A DNA stretch of 64,000 nt from Kaistella soli (GTDB lineage Bacteria; Bacteroidota; Bacteroidia; Flavobacteriales; Weeksellaceae). The DNA lies in contig NZ_JAHOPF010000004.1 of NCBI RefSeq assembly GCF_019038595.1, positions 253,747 through 317,746 of the forward strand, read 5' to 3'. This document shows, piece by piece, positions 36,110 through 43,318 of this stretch. Made by a program: the position numbers and the translations under genes. The stretch's first letter is position 1. Each line of letters begins with the position of its first letter. The notes under the pieces were generated by a model. That model was not told where the DNA came from. It worked only from the letters and a program-made list of their open reading frames with translations, and did not search any database.

Positions 36110-36140
36110 CAACTGTTAATTTGAGTTAAACAGTTGTTTA
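36110..36140 (+). terminator. Possible terminator after arfB
   Basis: The stem CAACTGTT / AACAGTTG (36110-36117/36129-36136) is followed only by TTTAG, so it is a weak candidate. Confidence 0.4.
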
Positions 36141-36156
36141 GTAACAGGTTATTTAT

Positions 36157-36164
36157 TATGTTTG
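36157..36164 (+). promoter_or_regulatory. Bacteroidota -7 box (TATGTTTG) before a candidate small gene
   Basis: A perfect TAnnTTTG in the 349-bp arfB-greA-like gap, 24 bp before the ATG at 36188. It marks a transcript that does not start at the next annotated gene. Confidence 0.55.
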
Positions 36165-36187
36165 TAAAAATCAATTACAATAAACCA

Positions 36188-36298
36188 ATGGGCACTTCAT
36201 TCTTTTTATCCGGAACCGGTATATCGAGGCTATTACTGTCCCTGCTTTATCTGCATACTGATTCATTTTTGAAAAGTTCCAAAGATTTCATCAATTAG
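36188..36298 (+). CDS. Candidate small protein (36 aa), unknown
   Basis: ATG at 36188 to TAG at 36296-36298, 36 codons. The middle is hydrophobic (ISRLLLSLLYLH), flanked by small polar ends, so a short membrane peptide is possible. Support is indirect: a perfect promoter box 24 bp upstream, an A-rich stretch before the ATG, and a 7-bp GC-rich hairpin (CCCTGTC/GACAGGG, 36300-36321) right after the stop. The region could equally make a small RNA, or simply be a long leader for the Rnk/GreA-like gene. Confidence 0.3.
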   Translation: MGTSFFLSGTGISRLLLSLLYLHTDSFLKSSKDFIN

Positions 36299-36446
36299 CC
36301 CCTGTCAGATCCAAGACAGGGAATTCTTACATTTTTTACTACTTAATTTTTGATGTGTTTTCACAGACAGAACGTCTTTTGATGTCTCCGTCCGCGTTGG
36401 ATTGTACACAAACACACCACTAACTTCACCAAAAAAAATAAAAAAA

Positions 36447-36827
36447 ATGTCCGAACAAATCATTTTAACTACAGGAATTTACGACGCGATAAAAGAGCAC
36501 CTCAGAAGAAAACAGGTTAGCGCTAATGAAGAAGTAAGGCTTGCATCAGAACTCAGAAACGCAAAACAGGTCAGAAGAAAAGAGTTACCCGAAGATGTAG
36601 TGACCGTAGACCGTAAAGTTACCGTTAAAGACCACACCCAAAATAAAGAAGAAGAATATATTTTCGTAGGAGTTGCAGAAGCCAGACCGAAAAAAAACAA
36701 ACATTCGATTCTTTCGGATATGGCCTTGGCTACTTTGGGATATAAAGTTGGAGATGTCATCGAATGGCCTTTCAAGGACGGCGAAAGAAGAATTGAAATT
36801 CTGAAAGTAGAACACTGGCAGAATTAA
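36447..36827 (+). CDS. GreA/GreB C-terminal-domain protein, Rnk-like
   Basis: A 126-residue protein with the FKBP-like C-terminal domain of GreA/GreB (TVKDHTQNKEEEYIFVG, LGYKVGDVIEWPFKDGERRIEILKVE) preceded by only a short helical stretch (residues 10-45). It lacks the long N-terminal coiled coil that GreA inserts into the RNA polymerase channel with its acidic tip. It is therefore closer to Rnk-type RNA polymerase-binding proteins than to a true cleavage factor. I start at MSEQIILTTG, 15 residues inside the longest frame. A strong terminator follows. Confidence 0.82.
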   Translation: MSEQIILTTGIYDAIKEHLRRKQVSANEEVRLASELRNAKQVRRKELPEDVVTVDRKVTVKDHTQNKEEEYIFVGVAEARPKKNKHSILSDMALATLGYKVGDVIEWPFKDGERRIEILKVEHWQN

Positions 36828-36860
36828 TCAGAAAACAATGTCCTAAGCATGATTTAATTG

Positions 36861-36893
36861 AAAAGTACAGCCGCAACCGGGCTGTACTTTTTT
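36861..36893 (+). terminator. Rho-independent terminator after the Rnk/GreA-like gene
   Basis: A 12-bp perfect stem AAAAGTACAGCC / GGCTGTACTTTT with a 7-nt loop and T tail. Confidence 0.93.
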
Positions 36894-36953
36894 CTTCTGC
36901 TTTTTTAAACAAGAAGTGGAAATAAGCAAATTCTCACTTCCAACCTAAAATAT

Positions 36954-36961
36954 TATCTTTG
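36954..36961 (+). promoter_or_regulatory. Bacteroidota -7 box (TATCTTTG) for the DHS-like gene
   Basis: A perfect TAnnTTTG 18 bp before ATG 36979. Confidence 0.75.
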
Positions 36962-36978
36962 CAAAAACAATAAAAGAA

Positions 36979-37953
36979 ATGAATAAACCGATTACCGAAT
37001 TTTTAGAAAAATATTATCTGCATTTTAACGCAGCAGCTTTGGTTGATGCTTCAAAAGGTTATGTTGCCCATCTGAAGGACGGCGGAAAAATGATGATTAC
37101 CTTGGCTGGAGCCATGTCAACAGCAGAATTAGGTAAAATTCTGGCTGAAATGATCCGTCAGGACAAAGTGGCGATTATTTCATGTACCGGTGCCAATCTT
37201 GAAGAAGATGTAATGAATCTGGTTGCCCATTCACACTACAAAAGAGTACCTAATTATAGAGATTTAACGCCTGAACAGGAAAGAGAACTTCTGGATCAGC
37301 ACTTTAACCGTGTAACGGATACCTGTATCCCCGAGGAAGAAGCATTCCGTCGTTTACAGACTCATTTGGAAGATGTTTGGCATGCAGCTGAAGCTAAAGG
37401 CGAACGTTACTTCCCGCACGAATTTCTGTATCAGGTAGTCAATTCCGGAGTTTTGGAGCAGTATTACGAAATCGACCCAAAAGATTCATGGATTGTAGCT
37501 GCGGCTGAAAAAAACCTTCCGATTGTTTGTCCGGGCTGGGAAGATTCAACCACCGGAAACATTTTCACTTCTAACGTCATTAAAGGAAAATTAAACGTTC
37601 ACACCGTAAAATCGGGAATTGAATACATGATTTATCTGACTGAATGGTACCGCGCAAATTCCGGAGGAAAAGGTGTTGGTTTCTTCCAGATTGGAGGTGG
37701 TATCGCCGGAGATTTCCCAATCTGCGTTGTTCCGATGATGTATCAGGATTTAGAATGGGAAGATGTACCGTTCTGGTCATATTTCTGTCAGATTTCTGAT
37801 TCCACCACTTCTTACGGTTCTTACTCAGGTGCTGTTCCGAACGAAAAAATCACATGGGGTAAATTGGATATAGACACTCCTAAATATATCGTTGAAAGCG
37901 ACGCAACCATTTGTGCACCGTTAATGTTTACTTATATTCTAGAGAATTCGTAA
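36979..37953 (+). CDS. Deoxyhypusine-synthase-like enzyme
   Basis: A 324-residue NAD-dependent enzyme of the deoxyhypusine synthase fold. LTLAGAMSTAELGKILAEM at residues 39-58 (MITLAGAMS here) is the NAD-binding start; GWEDSTTGN, GGGIAGDFPICVVP and the active-site block ending ITWGKLD are visible. The Lys of TWGK is the residue that carries the butylamine intermediate in DHS. Bacteria lack eIF5A, the DHS protein substrate, so this homologue probably acts on a free polyamine, as homospermidine synthases do; that is inference. It stands alone with its own promoter and terminator. Confidence 0.85.
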   Translation: MNKPITEFLEKYYLHFNAAALVDASKGYVAHLKDGGKMMITLAGAMSTAELGKILAEMIRQDKVAIISCTGANLEEDVMNLVAHSHYKRVPNYRDLTPEQERELLDQHFNRVTDTCIPEEEAFRRLQTHLEDVWHAAEAKGERYFPHEFLYQVVNSGVLEQYYEIDPKDSWIVAAAEKNLPIVCPGWEDSTTGNIFTSNVIKGKLNVHTVKSGIEYMIYLTEWYRANSGGKGVGFFQIGGGIAGDFPICVVPMMYQDLEWEDVPFWSYFCQISDSTTSYGSYSGAVPNEKITWGKLDIDTPKYIVESDATICAPLMFTYILENS

Positions 37954-37975
37954 CATCTCGTTTCCAAATAATATT

Positions 37976-38008
37976 AAACTCTTGCATTAACATGTAAGAG
38001 TTTTTTTT
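37976..38008 (+). terminator. Rho-independent terminator of the DHS-like gene
   Basis: The stem AAACTCTTGCAT with its near-perfect complement (37976-37987/37992-38003, one G.U pair), a 4-nt loop and eight T. Confidence 0.9.
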
Positions 38009-38090
38009 GCTAAATATCCAATCAAAAAAAGACTTTGAGAAACCGTATTTTTTTGTGGTGAAAAACTAAAGAATTTCAGAAATTTGCAGC

Positions 38091-39326
38091 ATGCATCCTA
38101 AGAATTTAAGAATTGAAGATTTTACCTATAATTTACCGGCAGAAAAAATTGCGTACAATCCGGTTAATCCACGAGACCAATCAAAACTGTTAGTTTATCA
38201 GGACGAAAAAATTTCAGAAGATACCTACCGGAATATCAGTCAATATTTACCTGAAAACGCTGTTTTAGTATTCAATGATACGAAGGTGGTGAAATCGAGG
38301 TTGTTTTTTAAAAACGAAAACGGAGCAAATATTGAAGTTTTCTGTCTGGAACCTTACGGTGAAGCCATCGATTACGAGCAGCATTTCCTGGAGCAAAATT
38401 CAGTGACATGGATTTGCTTTATTGGCAAGGCATCAAAATGGAAAGAAGAAAAGCTCTCAAAAAGTATTAATCTGGATGGATTGGAGGTAAACCTTTCGGC
38501 TGAAATAGTCGGTAAATTAGAAGACGCTTACTTGGTGAAATTTTGCTGGTCGCCGGGAGACCTTCCTTTTGGTAAAATAATGGATGCTGCCGGAGTTACA
38601 CCACTTCCGCCGTATATCAAAAGGGTTGCCGAGAAAGTGGATGAAGAGTCTTATCAAACCGTTTATTCTGAAAATGAAGGTTCTGTTGCAGCGCCAACTG
38701 CGGGTTTGCACTTTACTGAAAAAGTACTCCAGGATTTAGAGGATCGCGGAATCTCTTCTCTTTTTACAACTTTGCATGTTGGTGCGGGTACTTTTAAACC
38801 TGTAAAATCCGAGGTCATGGAAAATCACGTGATGCATTCCGAATACCTCAATATCACCACCGCTTTTCTGGAAGATTTAGTGACAAAGATCCGGCGACCT
38901 GTCATTACCGTAGGCACCACTTCCACACGGACTCTGGAAAGTATCTATTGGATGGGGAACCAGATTGTTAAAAATCCGGATATCAGTTACGAAGAACTGA
39001 AAATTACCCAATGGCTGCCTTATGAAAGCGAATCAGTATGTACTGCCGAAGAGGCCATTACCGCTTTATTGAACTGGATTAAAAACACGCAGCAAGATCA
39101 TCTTTCCATAGAAACTGAAATCATTATTGCTCCGGGGTATTCGTTCAAAATAGTGAAAGGATTAATTACTAATTTTCATCAGCCCCAATCTACACTATTG
39201 CTGCTGGTATCGGCATTAATTGGGGATGACTGGAAAAATATTTATCAGTATGCCCTAGAAAATGACTTCCGTTTTCTAAGTTATGGTGACGGAAGTTTAC
39301 TGCTACCAAAAACCGACTCTATTTAA
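38091..39326 (+). CDS. QueA-like S-adenosylmethionine:tRNA ribosyltransferase-isomerase
   Basis: Transfers ribose from SAM to 7-aminomethyl-7-deazaguanine in tRNA, making epoxyqueuosine. Canonical QueA blocks are present: LVFNDTKVVKSRLFF, LPFGKIMDAAGVTPLPPYIKR, APTAGLHFTE, LHVGAGTFKPV and VGTTSTRTLES. At 411 residues it is about 60 longer than typical QueA (about 350), with extra sequence spread through the middle and C-terminus. Many Bacteroidota carry both a standard and a longer QueA-like protein (recollection), so true queuosine function is likely but not certain. It is followed after 18 bp by the ATL gene. Confidence 0.83.
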   Translation: MHPKNLRIEDFTYNLPAEKIAYNPVNPRDQSKLLVYQDEKISEDTYRNISQYLPENAVLVFNDTKVVKSRLFFKNENGANIEVFCLEPYGEAIDYEQHFLEQNSVTWICFIGKASKWKEEKLSKSINLDGLEVNLSAEIVGKLEDAYLVKFCWSPGDLPFGKIMDAAGVTPLPPYIKRVAEKVDEESYQTVYSENEGSVAAPTAGLHFTEKVLQDLEDRGISSLFTTLHVGAGTFKPVKSEVMENHVMHSEYLNITTAFLEDLVTKIRRPVITVGTTSTRTLESIYWMGNQIVKNPDISYEELKITQWLPYESESVCTAEEAITALLNWIKNTQQDHLSIETEIIIAPGYSFKIVKGLITNFHQPQSTLLLLVSALIGDDWKNIYQYALENDFRFLSYGDGSLLLPKTDSI

Positions 39327-39344
39327 ACTACAAAACAGCGCAGA

Positions 39345-39650
39345 ATGAATCCTCAGTTCAACAAACAGGTTTTCGAAATTATCCGCTTAATTCCGAAAGG
39401 CAGAGTCACCAGTTACGGCGCCATTGCAAAAGCGGTTGGTTACCCGAATCACGCAAGACACGTTGGAAATGCACTTCGCAATTACGAGCAAGAATTTCCC
39501 GCACACCGGGTTTGCAATTCTTCCGGGCACATCACCGCCAGCTGCCTGGATTTATTTACTGAAAAATTAACCCTGGAAGGCGTAAAAGTTCAGGGAAATA
39601 AAATCACAGACTTTAAAAAGGTCTTCTGGAATCCGTTGTACGAGCTTTAA
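39345..39650 (+). CDS. Alkyltransferase-like protein (ATL), MGMT fold without active Cys
   Basis: A 101-residue protein equal to the DNA-binding domain of O6-alkylguanine-DNA alkyltransferase. GRVTSYGAIAKAVGYPNHARHVGNAL is the helix-turn-helix with the Arg finger. The active-site motif PCHRV of alkyltransferases reads PAHRV here, so the acceptor Cys is replaced by Ala and direct alkyl transfer is impossible. Such ATL proteins bind and flag bulky O6-alkylguanine for nucleotide excision repair. The gene lies 18 bp after the QueA-like gene and is probably cotranscribed. Confidence 0.87.
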   Translation: MNPQFNKQVFEIIRLIPKGRVTSYGAIAKAVGYPNHARHVGNALRNYEQEFPAHRVCNSSGHITASCLDLFTEKLTLEGVKVQGNKITDFKKVFWNPLYEL

Positions 39651-39691
39651 CAAAAAAGCTGGCCCCACACAGATTTATTCCTTAAAGGCCT

Positions 39692-39793
39692 TTGCGGAAT
39701 CATTTCTGATACTTGCGGAATCATTTCTGATACTTGCGGAACCATTTCTAACACTTGCGGAACCATTTCTGACGCTTGCCAAACCATTTCGTG
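39692..39793. repeat. 21-bp tandem repeat, about five units
   Basis: Units begin at 39692, 39713, 39734, 39755 and 39776 (the last partial and degenerate). The consensus is TTGCGGAAYCATTTCTGAYAC; the first two units are identical, and later ones diverge by one to four bases. The unit is a multiple of three, so on the minus strand it reads as a heptapeptide repeat (SASVRNG/SASIRND) inside a 71-codon open frame (39675-39890). There is no promoter or start context for that frame. It sits in the gap between the convergent ATL and htpG genes. Confidence 0.9.
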
Positions 39794-39873
39794 TAATTAT
39801 GGTGCCATTTAAATCTATCGTTTTCGGCAATCTGTTTTTTACTTCATCGCGTTGGCAATTTAGCCCATGAAAA

Positions 39874-39906
39874 TCCCGCTTCAAACACATGAAACGGGAC
39901 TTTTAT
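39874..39906 (+). terminator. Possible terminator in the ATL-htpG gap
   Basis: The stem TCCCGCTTCA / TGAAACGGGA (39874-39883/39890-39899, one mismatch) is followed by CTTTTATT. It would end the queA-like/ATL transcript beyond the repeats. Confidence 0.5.
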
Positions 39907-39946
39907 TATAAATTTTTGCAAAGGGCTGACAGCGCTCTGAAATAAA

Positions 39947-41842
39947 TTATTTGGCAAGTTCCTTATAACTTCTTTGGATAAAATCCGTTAAATCTTTTCC
40001 TTTCAGAAGATTCTGCGAAAGTTTCGCCAGATCCAGAGCGTGTTTGATTTGTGAAGCTTTCTCCTCAGAACTTTCAGTTTTCAGTATTTTTCCTGCAAGT
40101 TCGCTGTTGGTATTCACCACAAGATTATACATTTCCGGGAAGCCACCCATTCCGAACATTCCGCCACCACCGCCAGTAGCCTGCATGTCTTTCATTCTGC
40201 GGATAAATTCCGGCTGAGTGATGATAAACGGTGCATCGGTGCTTTCCAGATCTTCAAGCTGAACAGTGAATTTTGTATCTGAAATCCCCTCTTCTACATT
40301 TTTCTTCAGCGTTTCTTTTTCAGTATCATTTAATTTAGAAATGACAGGCTCATCCTTTTTAATCAAATTATTGATATGATCGGCATCAACCCTCGCAAAC
40401 TGAATTTTTCCTTTTGAAGTTTCCAGTTTCTGAATCAAATGCGGAACAATTGGGGAATCCAACAGTAACACTTCATATCCTTTGTCTTTGGCTGCCTGAA
40501 CATAACTGTGCTGATCATGTTCGTTTGTAGCATAAAGGATGACTAAATTTCCGTCTTTGTCGGTTTGGTTGGCTTTTATTTTCTCCTCAAACTCATTCCA
40601 AAGGAAATATTTTCCGTCCACATTAGGATACAAGGCAAACTTATCTGATTTCTCATAAAATTTATCTTCCGAAATCATTCCGTATTCAATGACGATTTTA
40701 ATGTCGTTCCATTTCTGCTCGTAATCTTCACGGTTTTCGTTGATGAGGGAAGCCATTTTGTCTCCCACTTTTTTGGTGATATAAGAAGATATTTTTTTCA
40801 CCGCACCGTCTGCCTGAAGGTAAGATCTCGAAACATTCAGCGGAATATCCGGTGAATCAATTACCCCTCTTAAAAGCATTAAAAAATCAGGAACAATCCC
40901 CTTCACCTCATCGGTTACATACACCTGGTTCTGATAAAGCTGGATTTTGTCTTTTTCGATATTTAAATTATTCGCCAGTTTCGGGAAGAAAAGAACTCCG
41001 GTAAGATTAAACGGATAATCCACATTCAGATGGATATGGAACAAAGGATCTTCGAACTGCATCGGATAAAGTTCTCTGTAAAAATTCAGATAATCATCAT
41101 CTTTAAGATCTGCAGGCGCTTTTGTCCACGCCGGAGTTGGATTGTTGATGATATTATCAACTTCTTTGGTTTCCGGCTTGGCATCTTCAGCGGCATCTTC
41201 CGGTAAAGGCAACGTTTCTGTTTTGGTTCCGAATTTAATAGGAACAGGCATGAATTTATTGTATTTCAGCAACAGTTCACGGATTTTTGATTCCTCTAAA
41301 AATTCGATGGAATCTTCCGCGATGTGAAGGATAATTTCTGTCCCTCTGTCGGTTTTTTCATTAGTTTCTTCCAGAGAAAATTCAGGGCTGCCATCACAAA
41401 TCCAGCGAACTGCAGCTTCATCTTTGTAGGATTTAGTGATAATCTCCACTTTCTCTGCCACCATAAATGCAGAATAAAATCCAAGTCCGAAGTGACCGAT
41501 AATTCCGGCATCTTTTGCTGAATCTTTGTATTTTTCGAGAAATTCTTCCGCCCCGGAAAACGCTACCTGATTGATGTATTTTTCAACTTCCTCCGCGGTC
41601 ATTCCCACACCCTGATCAATGATATGGAGCTTTCTGTTTTCCTTATCAATTTTCACTTCAATCATCGGATTTCCGTAATCAACCTTTGCTTCACCAATGT
41701 TTGTTAAATGTTTTAACTTCAAAGTGGCATCGGTTGCATTGGAGATCAACTCGCGCAGGAATATTTCGTGATCGCTGTAAAGAAATTTTTTAATCAGCGG
41801 AAAAATATTCTCCACCGAAACATTAATTTTCCCTTTAGTCAT
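39947..41842 (-). CDS. htpG: Molecular chaperone HtpG (Hsp90)
   Basis: ATP-dependent chaperone dimer. The N-terminal GHKL ATPase shows FLRELISNATDATLKL (catalytic Glu, Mg-binding Asn), IIDQGVGMT and GIIGHFGLGFYSAFM. The middle domain contains LNVSRSYLQ with the catalytic Arg. The C-terminal dimerisation domain includes a Gly-rich loop (ATGGGGGMFGMGG) before EMYNLVVNTNSELA. The 631-residue length is standard. Convergent with the ATL gene across the 21-bp repeats. Confidence 0.97.
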   Translation of the reverse strand: MTKGKINVSVENIFPLIKKFLYSDHEIFLRELISNATDATLKLKHLTNIGEAKVDYGNPMIEVKIDKENRKLHIIDQGVGMTAEEVEKYINQVAFSGAEEFLEKYKDSAKDAGIIGHFGLGFYSAFMVAEKVEIITKSYKDEAAVRWICDGSPEFSLEETNEKTDRGTEIILHIAEDSIEFLEESKIRELLLKYNKFMPVPIKFGTKTETLPLPEDAAEDAKPETKEVDNIINNPTPAWTKAPADLKDDDYLNFYRELYPMQFEDPLFHIHLNVDYPFNLTGVLFFPKLANNLNIEKDKIQLYQNQVYVTDEVKGIVPDFLMLLRGVIDSPDIPLNVSRSYLQADGAVKKISSYITKKVGDKMASLINENREDYEQKWNDIKIVIEYGMISEDKFYEKSDKFALYPNVDGKYFLWNEFEEKIKANQTDKDGNLVILYATNEHDQHSYVQAAKDKGYEVLLLDSPIVPHLIQKLETSKGKIQFARVDADHINNLIKKDEPVISKLNDTEKETLKKNVEEGISDTKFTVQLEDLESTDAPFIITQPEFIRRMKDMQATGGGGGMFGMGGFPEMYNLVVNTNSELAGKILKTESSEEKASQIKHALDLAKLSQNLLKGKDLTDFIQRSYKELAK

Positions 41843-41930
41843 AATTTTTTAGATTTTATTTGGAATACAATTTTCAAAAAAAGTACCATGATGCAGAAAA
41901 TGACATTTTGGCATTTTCCGATTGAATAAT

Positions 41931-41958
41931 GAAAAAAGACAGCCGTGATGACTGTCTT
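41931..41958 (-). terminator. Rho-independent terminator of recA
   Basis: The stem AAGACAG / CTGTCTT (41936-41942/41952-41958), followed on the minus strand by a T run. Confidence 0.88.
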
Positions 41959-41979
41959 AAAATCTTTATTCTGCTGAAA

Positions 41980-42981
41980 CTATTTGTTTTTTAAATGCTC
42001 CTTGATTTTCACTTCCAACTCTTCGGCTAGTTCAGGATTGTCTTTCAGCATATCTCTTACTGCGTCACGTCCCTGACCCAATTTGGTTTCTTCATAACTG
42101 AACCAAGAACCGCTTTTCTTCACAACTCCGGTTTCTACAGCCATATCAAGAATTTCACCCACTTTTGAAACGCCTTCACCATACATGATGTCGAATTCGG
42201 CCATTTTGAAAGGCGGCGCTACTTTATTTTTCACGATTTTCACTTTCACACGGCTTCCTACCGCTTCATCGCCTGTTTTGATCGGTGCACTGGCTTTTCT
42301 GATATCAATTCTCACTGATGCATAGAATTTCAGCGCATTACCTCCTGTTGTCGTTTCAGGATTTCCGAACATCACTCCGATTTTTTCTCTCAGCTGATTG
42401 ATGAAAATAACGGTACATTTTGTTTTGGAAATGGTAGCCGTTAATTTTCTTAAAGCCTGTGACATCAGCCTTGCATGAAGTCCCATTTTGGAATCTCCCA
42501 TTTCACCTTCAATCTCCGCTTTTGGTGTTAATGCTGCTACAGAGTCAATCACCACGATGTCCACTGCTCCGGAGCGGATTAAATTATCTGCGATTTCTAA
42601 TCCCTGTTCGCCATTGTCCGGCTGTGAAATTATTAAATCATCCAGGTTAATCCCAAGTTTCGCAGCATAATGCCTGTCGAATGCATGCTCTGCATCAATA
42701 AATGCAGCAATTCCTCCAGCTTTTTGGGCTTCAGCGATGGCGTGTAAAGTTAAAGTCGTTTTACCGGAAGATTCGGGACCGTAAATTTCTATAACTCTTC
42801 CGCGAGGATATCCACCTACTCCCAACGCAAGATCCAGTCCAAGCGACCCAGAAGGAATCACCTCAATGGAAGAATCCACAGAAGCATCTCCCAAGGTCAT
42901 TACCGTTCCTTTTCCGTAGGTTTTATCTAATTTATCAAGCACTAGGGCAAGTGCTTTTTTCTTATCTTCAATACTGCTCAT
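41980..42981 (-). CDS. recA: Recombinase RecA
   Basis: Homologous recombination and SOS co-protease. Walker A is GPESSGKTT; the L1/L2 region reads [21 protein letters not shown], and the N-terminal [21 protein letters not shown] is typical. The 333-residue length is slightly short with a Lys-rich end (KIKEHLKNK). It has its own -7 box (42999-43006) and terminator; I see no obvious LexA-like palindrome at the promoter. Confidence 0.98.
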   Translation of the reverse strand: MSSIEDKKKALALVLDKLDKTYGKGTVMTLGDASVDSSIEVIPSGSLGLDLALGVGGYPRGRVIEIYGPESSGKTTLTLHAIAEAQKAGGIAAFIDAEHAFDRHYAAKLGINLDDLIISQPDNGEQGLEIADNLIRSGAVDIVVIDSVAALTPKAEIEGEMGDSKMGLHARLMSQALRKLTATISKTKCTVIFINQLREKIGVMFGNPETTTGGNALKFYASVRIDIRKASAPIKTGDEAVGSRVKVKIVKNKVAPPFKMAEFDIMYGEGVSKVGEILDMAVETGVVKKSGSWFSYEETKLGQGRDAVRDMLKDNPELAEELEVKIKEHLKNK

Positions 42982-42998
42982 CTGTTAAATTATTTGTT

Positions 42999-43006
42999 CA
43001 AAAATA
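42999..43006 (-). promoter_or_regulatory. Bacteroidota -7 box (TATTTTTG) for recA
   Basis: A perfect TAnnTTTG on the minus strand, 18 bp before the recA start. Confidence 0.75.
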
Positions 43007-43103
43007 CGGAATAAATATTTTATAAAAGTAATCCCAAAATTTAATTTTTAAAAAATTTCTAAATTTATTTTGCAAAAAATTTGTGGAATAAGAAAAACTT
43101 TTC

Positions 43104-43111
43104 TAGATTTG
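43104..43111 (+). promoter_or_regulatory. Bacteroidota -7 box (TAGATTTG) for tRNA-Gln
   Basis: A perfect TAnnTTTG 20 bp before the tRNA 5' end. Confidence 0.7.
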
Positions 43112-43130
43112 CACCACCAAAATAAGGAAA

Positions 43131-43200
43131 GACCCATGGTGTAACGGTAGCACTCTGGTTTTTGGTACCATCAGTTGGGGTTCGAATCCCTGTGGGTCTA
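43131..43200 (+). tRNA. tRNA-Gln (anticodon TTG)
   Basis: Acceptor GACCCAT/GTGGGTC, D-arm around TGTAACGGTAGCA, anticodon loop TTTTGGT (anticodon TTG), T-loop TTCGAAT. The anticodon stem has four pairs (TGGT/ACCA) and a C27-U43 mismatch at its base. No CCA is encoded. It has its own promoter box and a strong terminator, so it is a single-gene transcript. Confidence 0.93.
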
Positions 43201-43212
43201 CAAATTTTGATT

Positions 43213-43243
43213 AAACGCTCTGATTTTCAGAGCGTTTTTTTTT
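43213..43243 (+). terminator. Rho-independent terminator of tRNA-Gln
   Basis: An 11-bp perfect stem AAACGCTCTGA / TCAGAGCGTTT with a 3-nt loop and T tail. Confidence 0.92.
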
Positions 43244-43265
43244 GCTTAAACATTAAGATTTGTGG

Positions 43266-43304
43266 AATAAAAAAAATCTCAAAAACTGCCGTTTTTGAGA
43301 TTTT
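43266..43304 (-). terminator. Rho-independent terminator of the DECR-like gene
   Basis: A 14-bp stem AAAATCTCAAAAAC / GTTTTTGAGATTTT (43273-43286/43291-43304) with a T run on the minus strand. Confidence 0.88.
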
Positions 43305-43318
43305 ATATTGATTGTCTG

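Noticed and set aside
39675-39890. 71-codon minus-strand ORF with heptapeptide repeats, as a gene
   Set aside because: The open frame follows automatically from a 21-bp repeat without stops; no promoter, and the non-repeat part looks like random translation. Kept as a repeat only.
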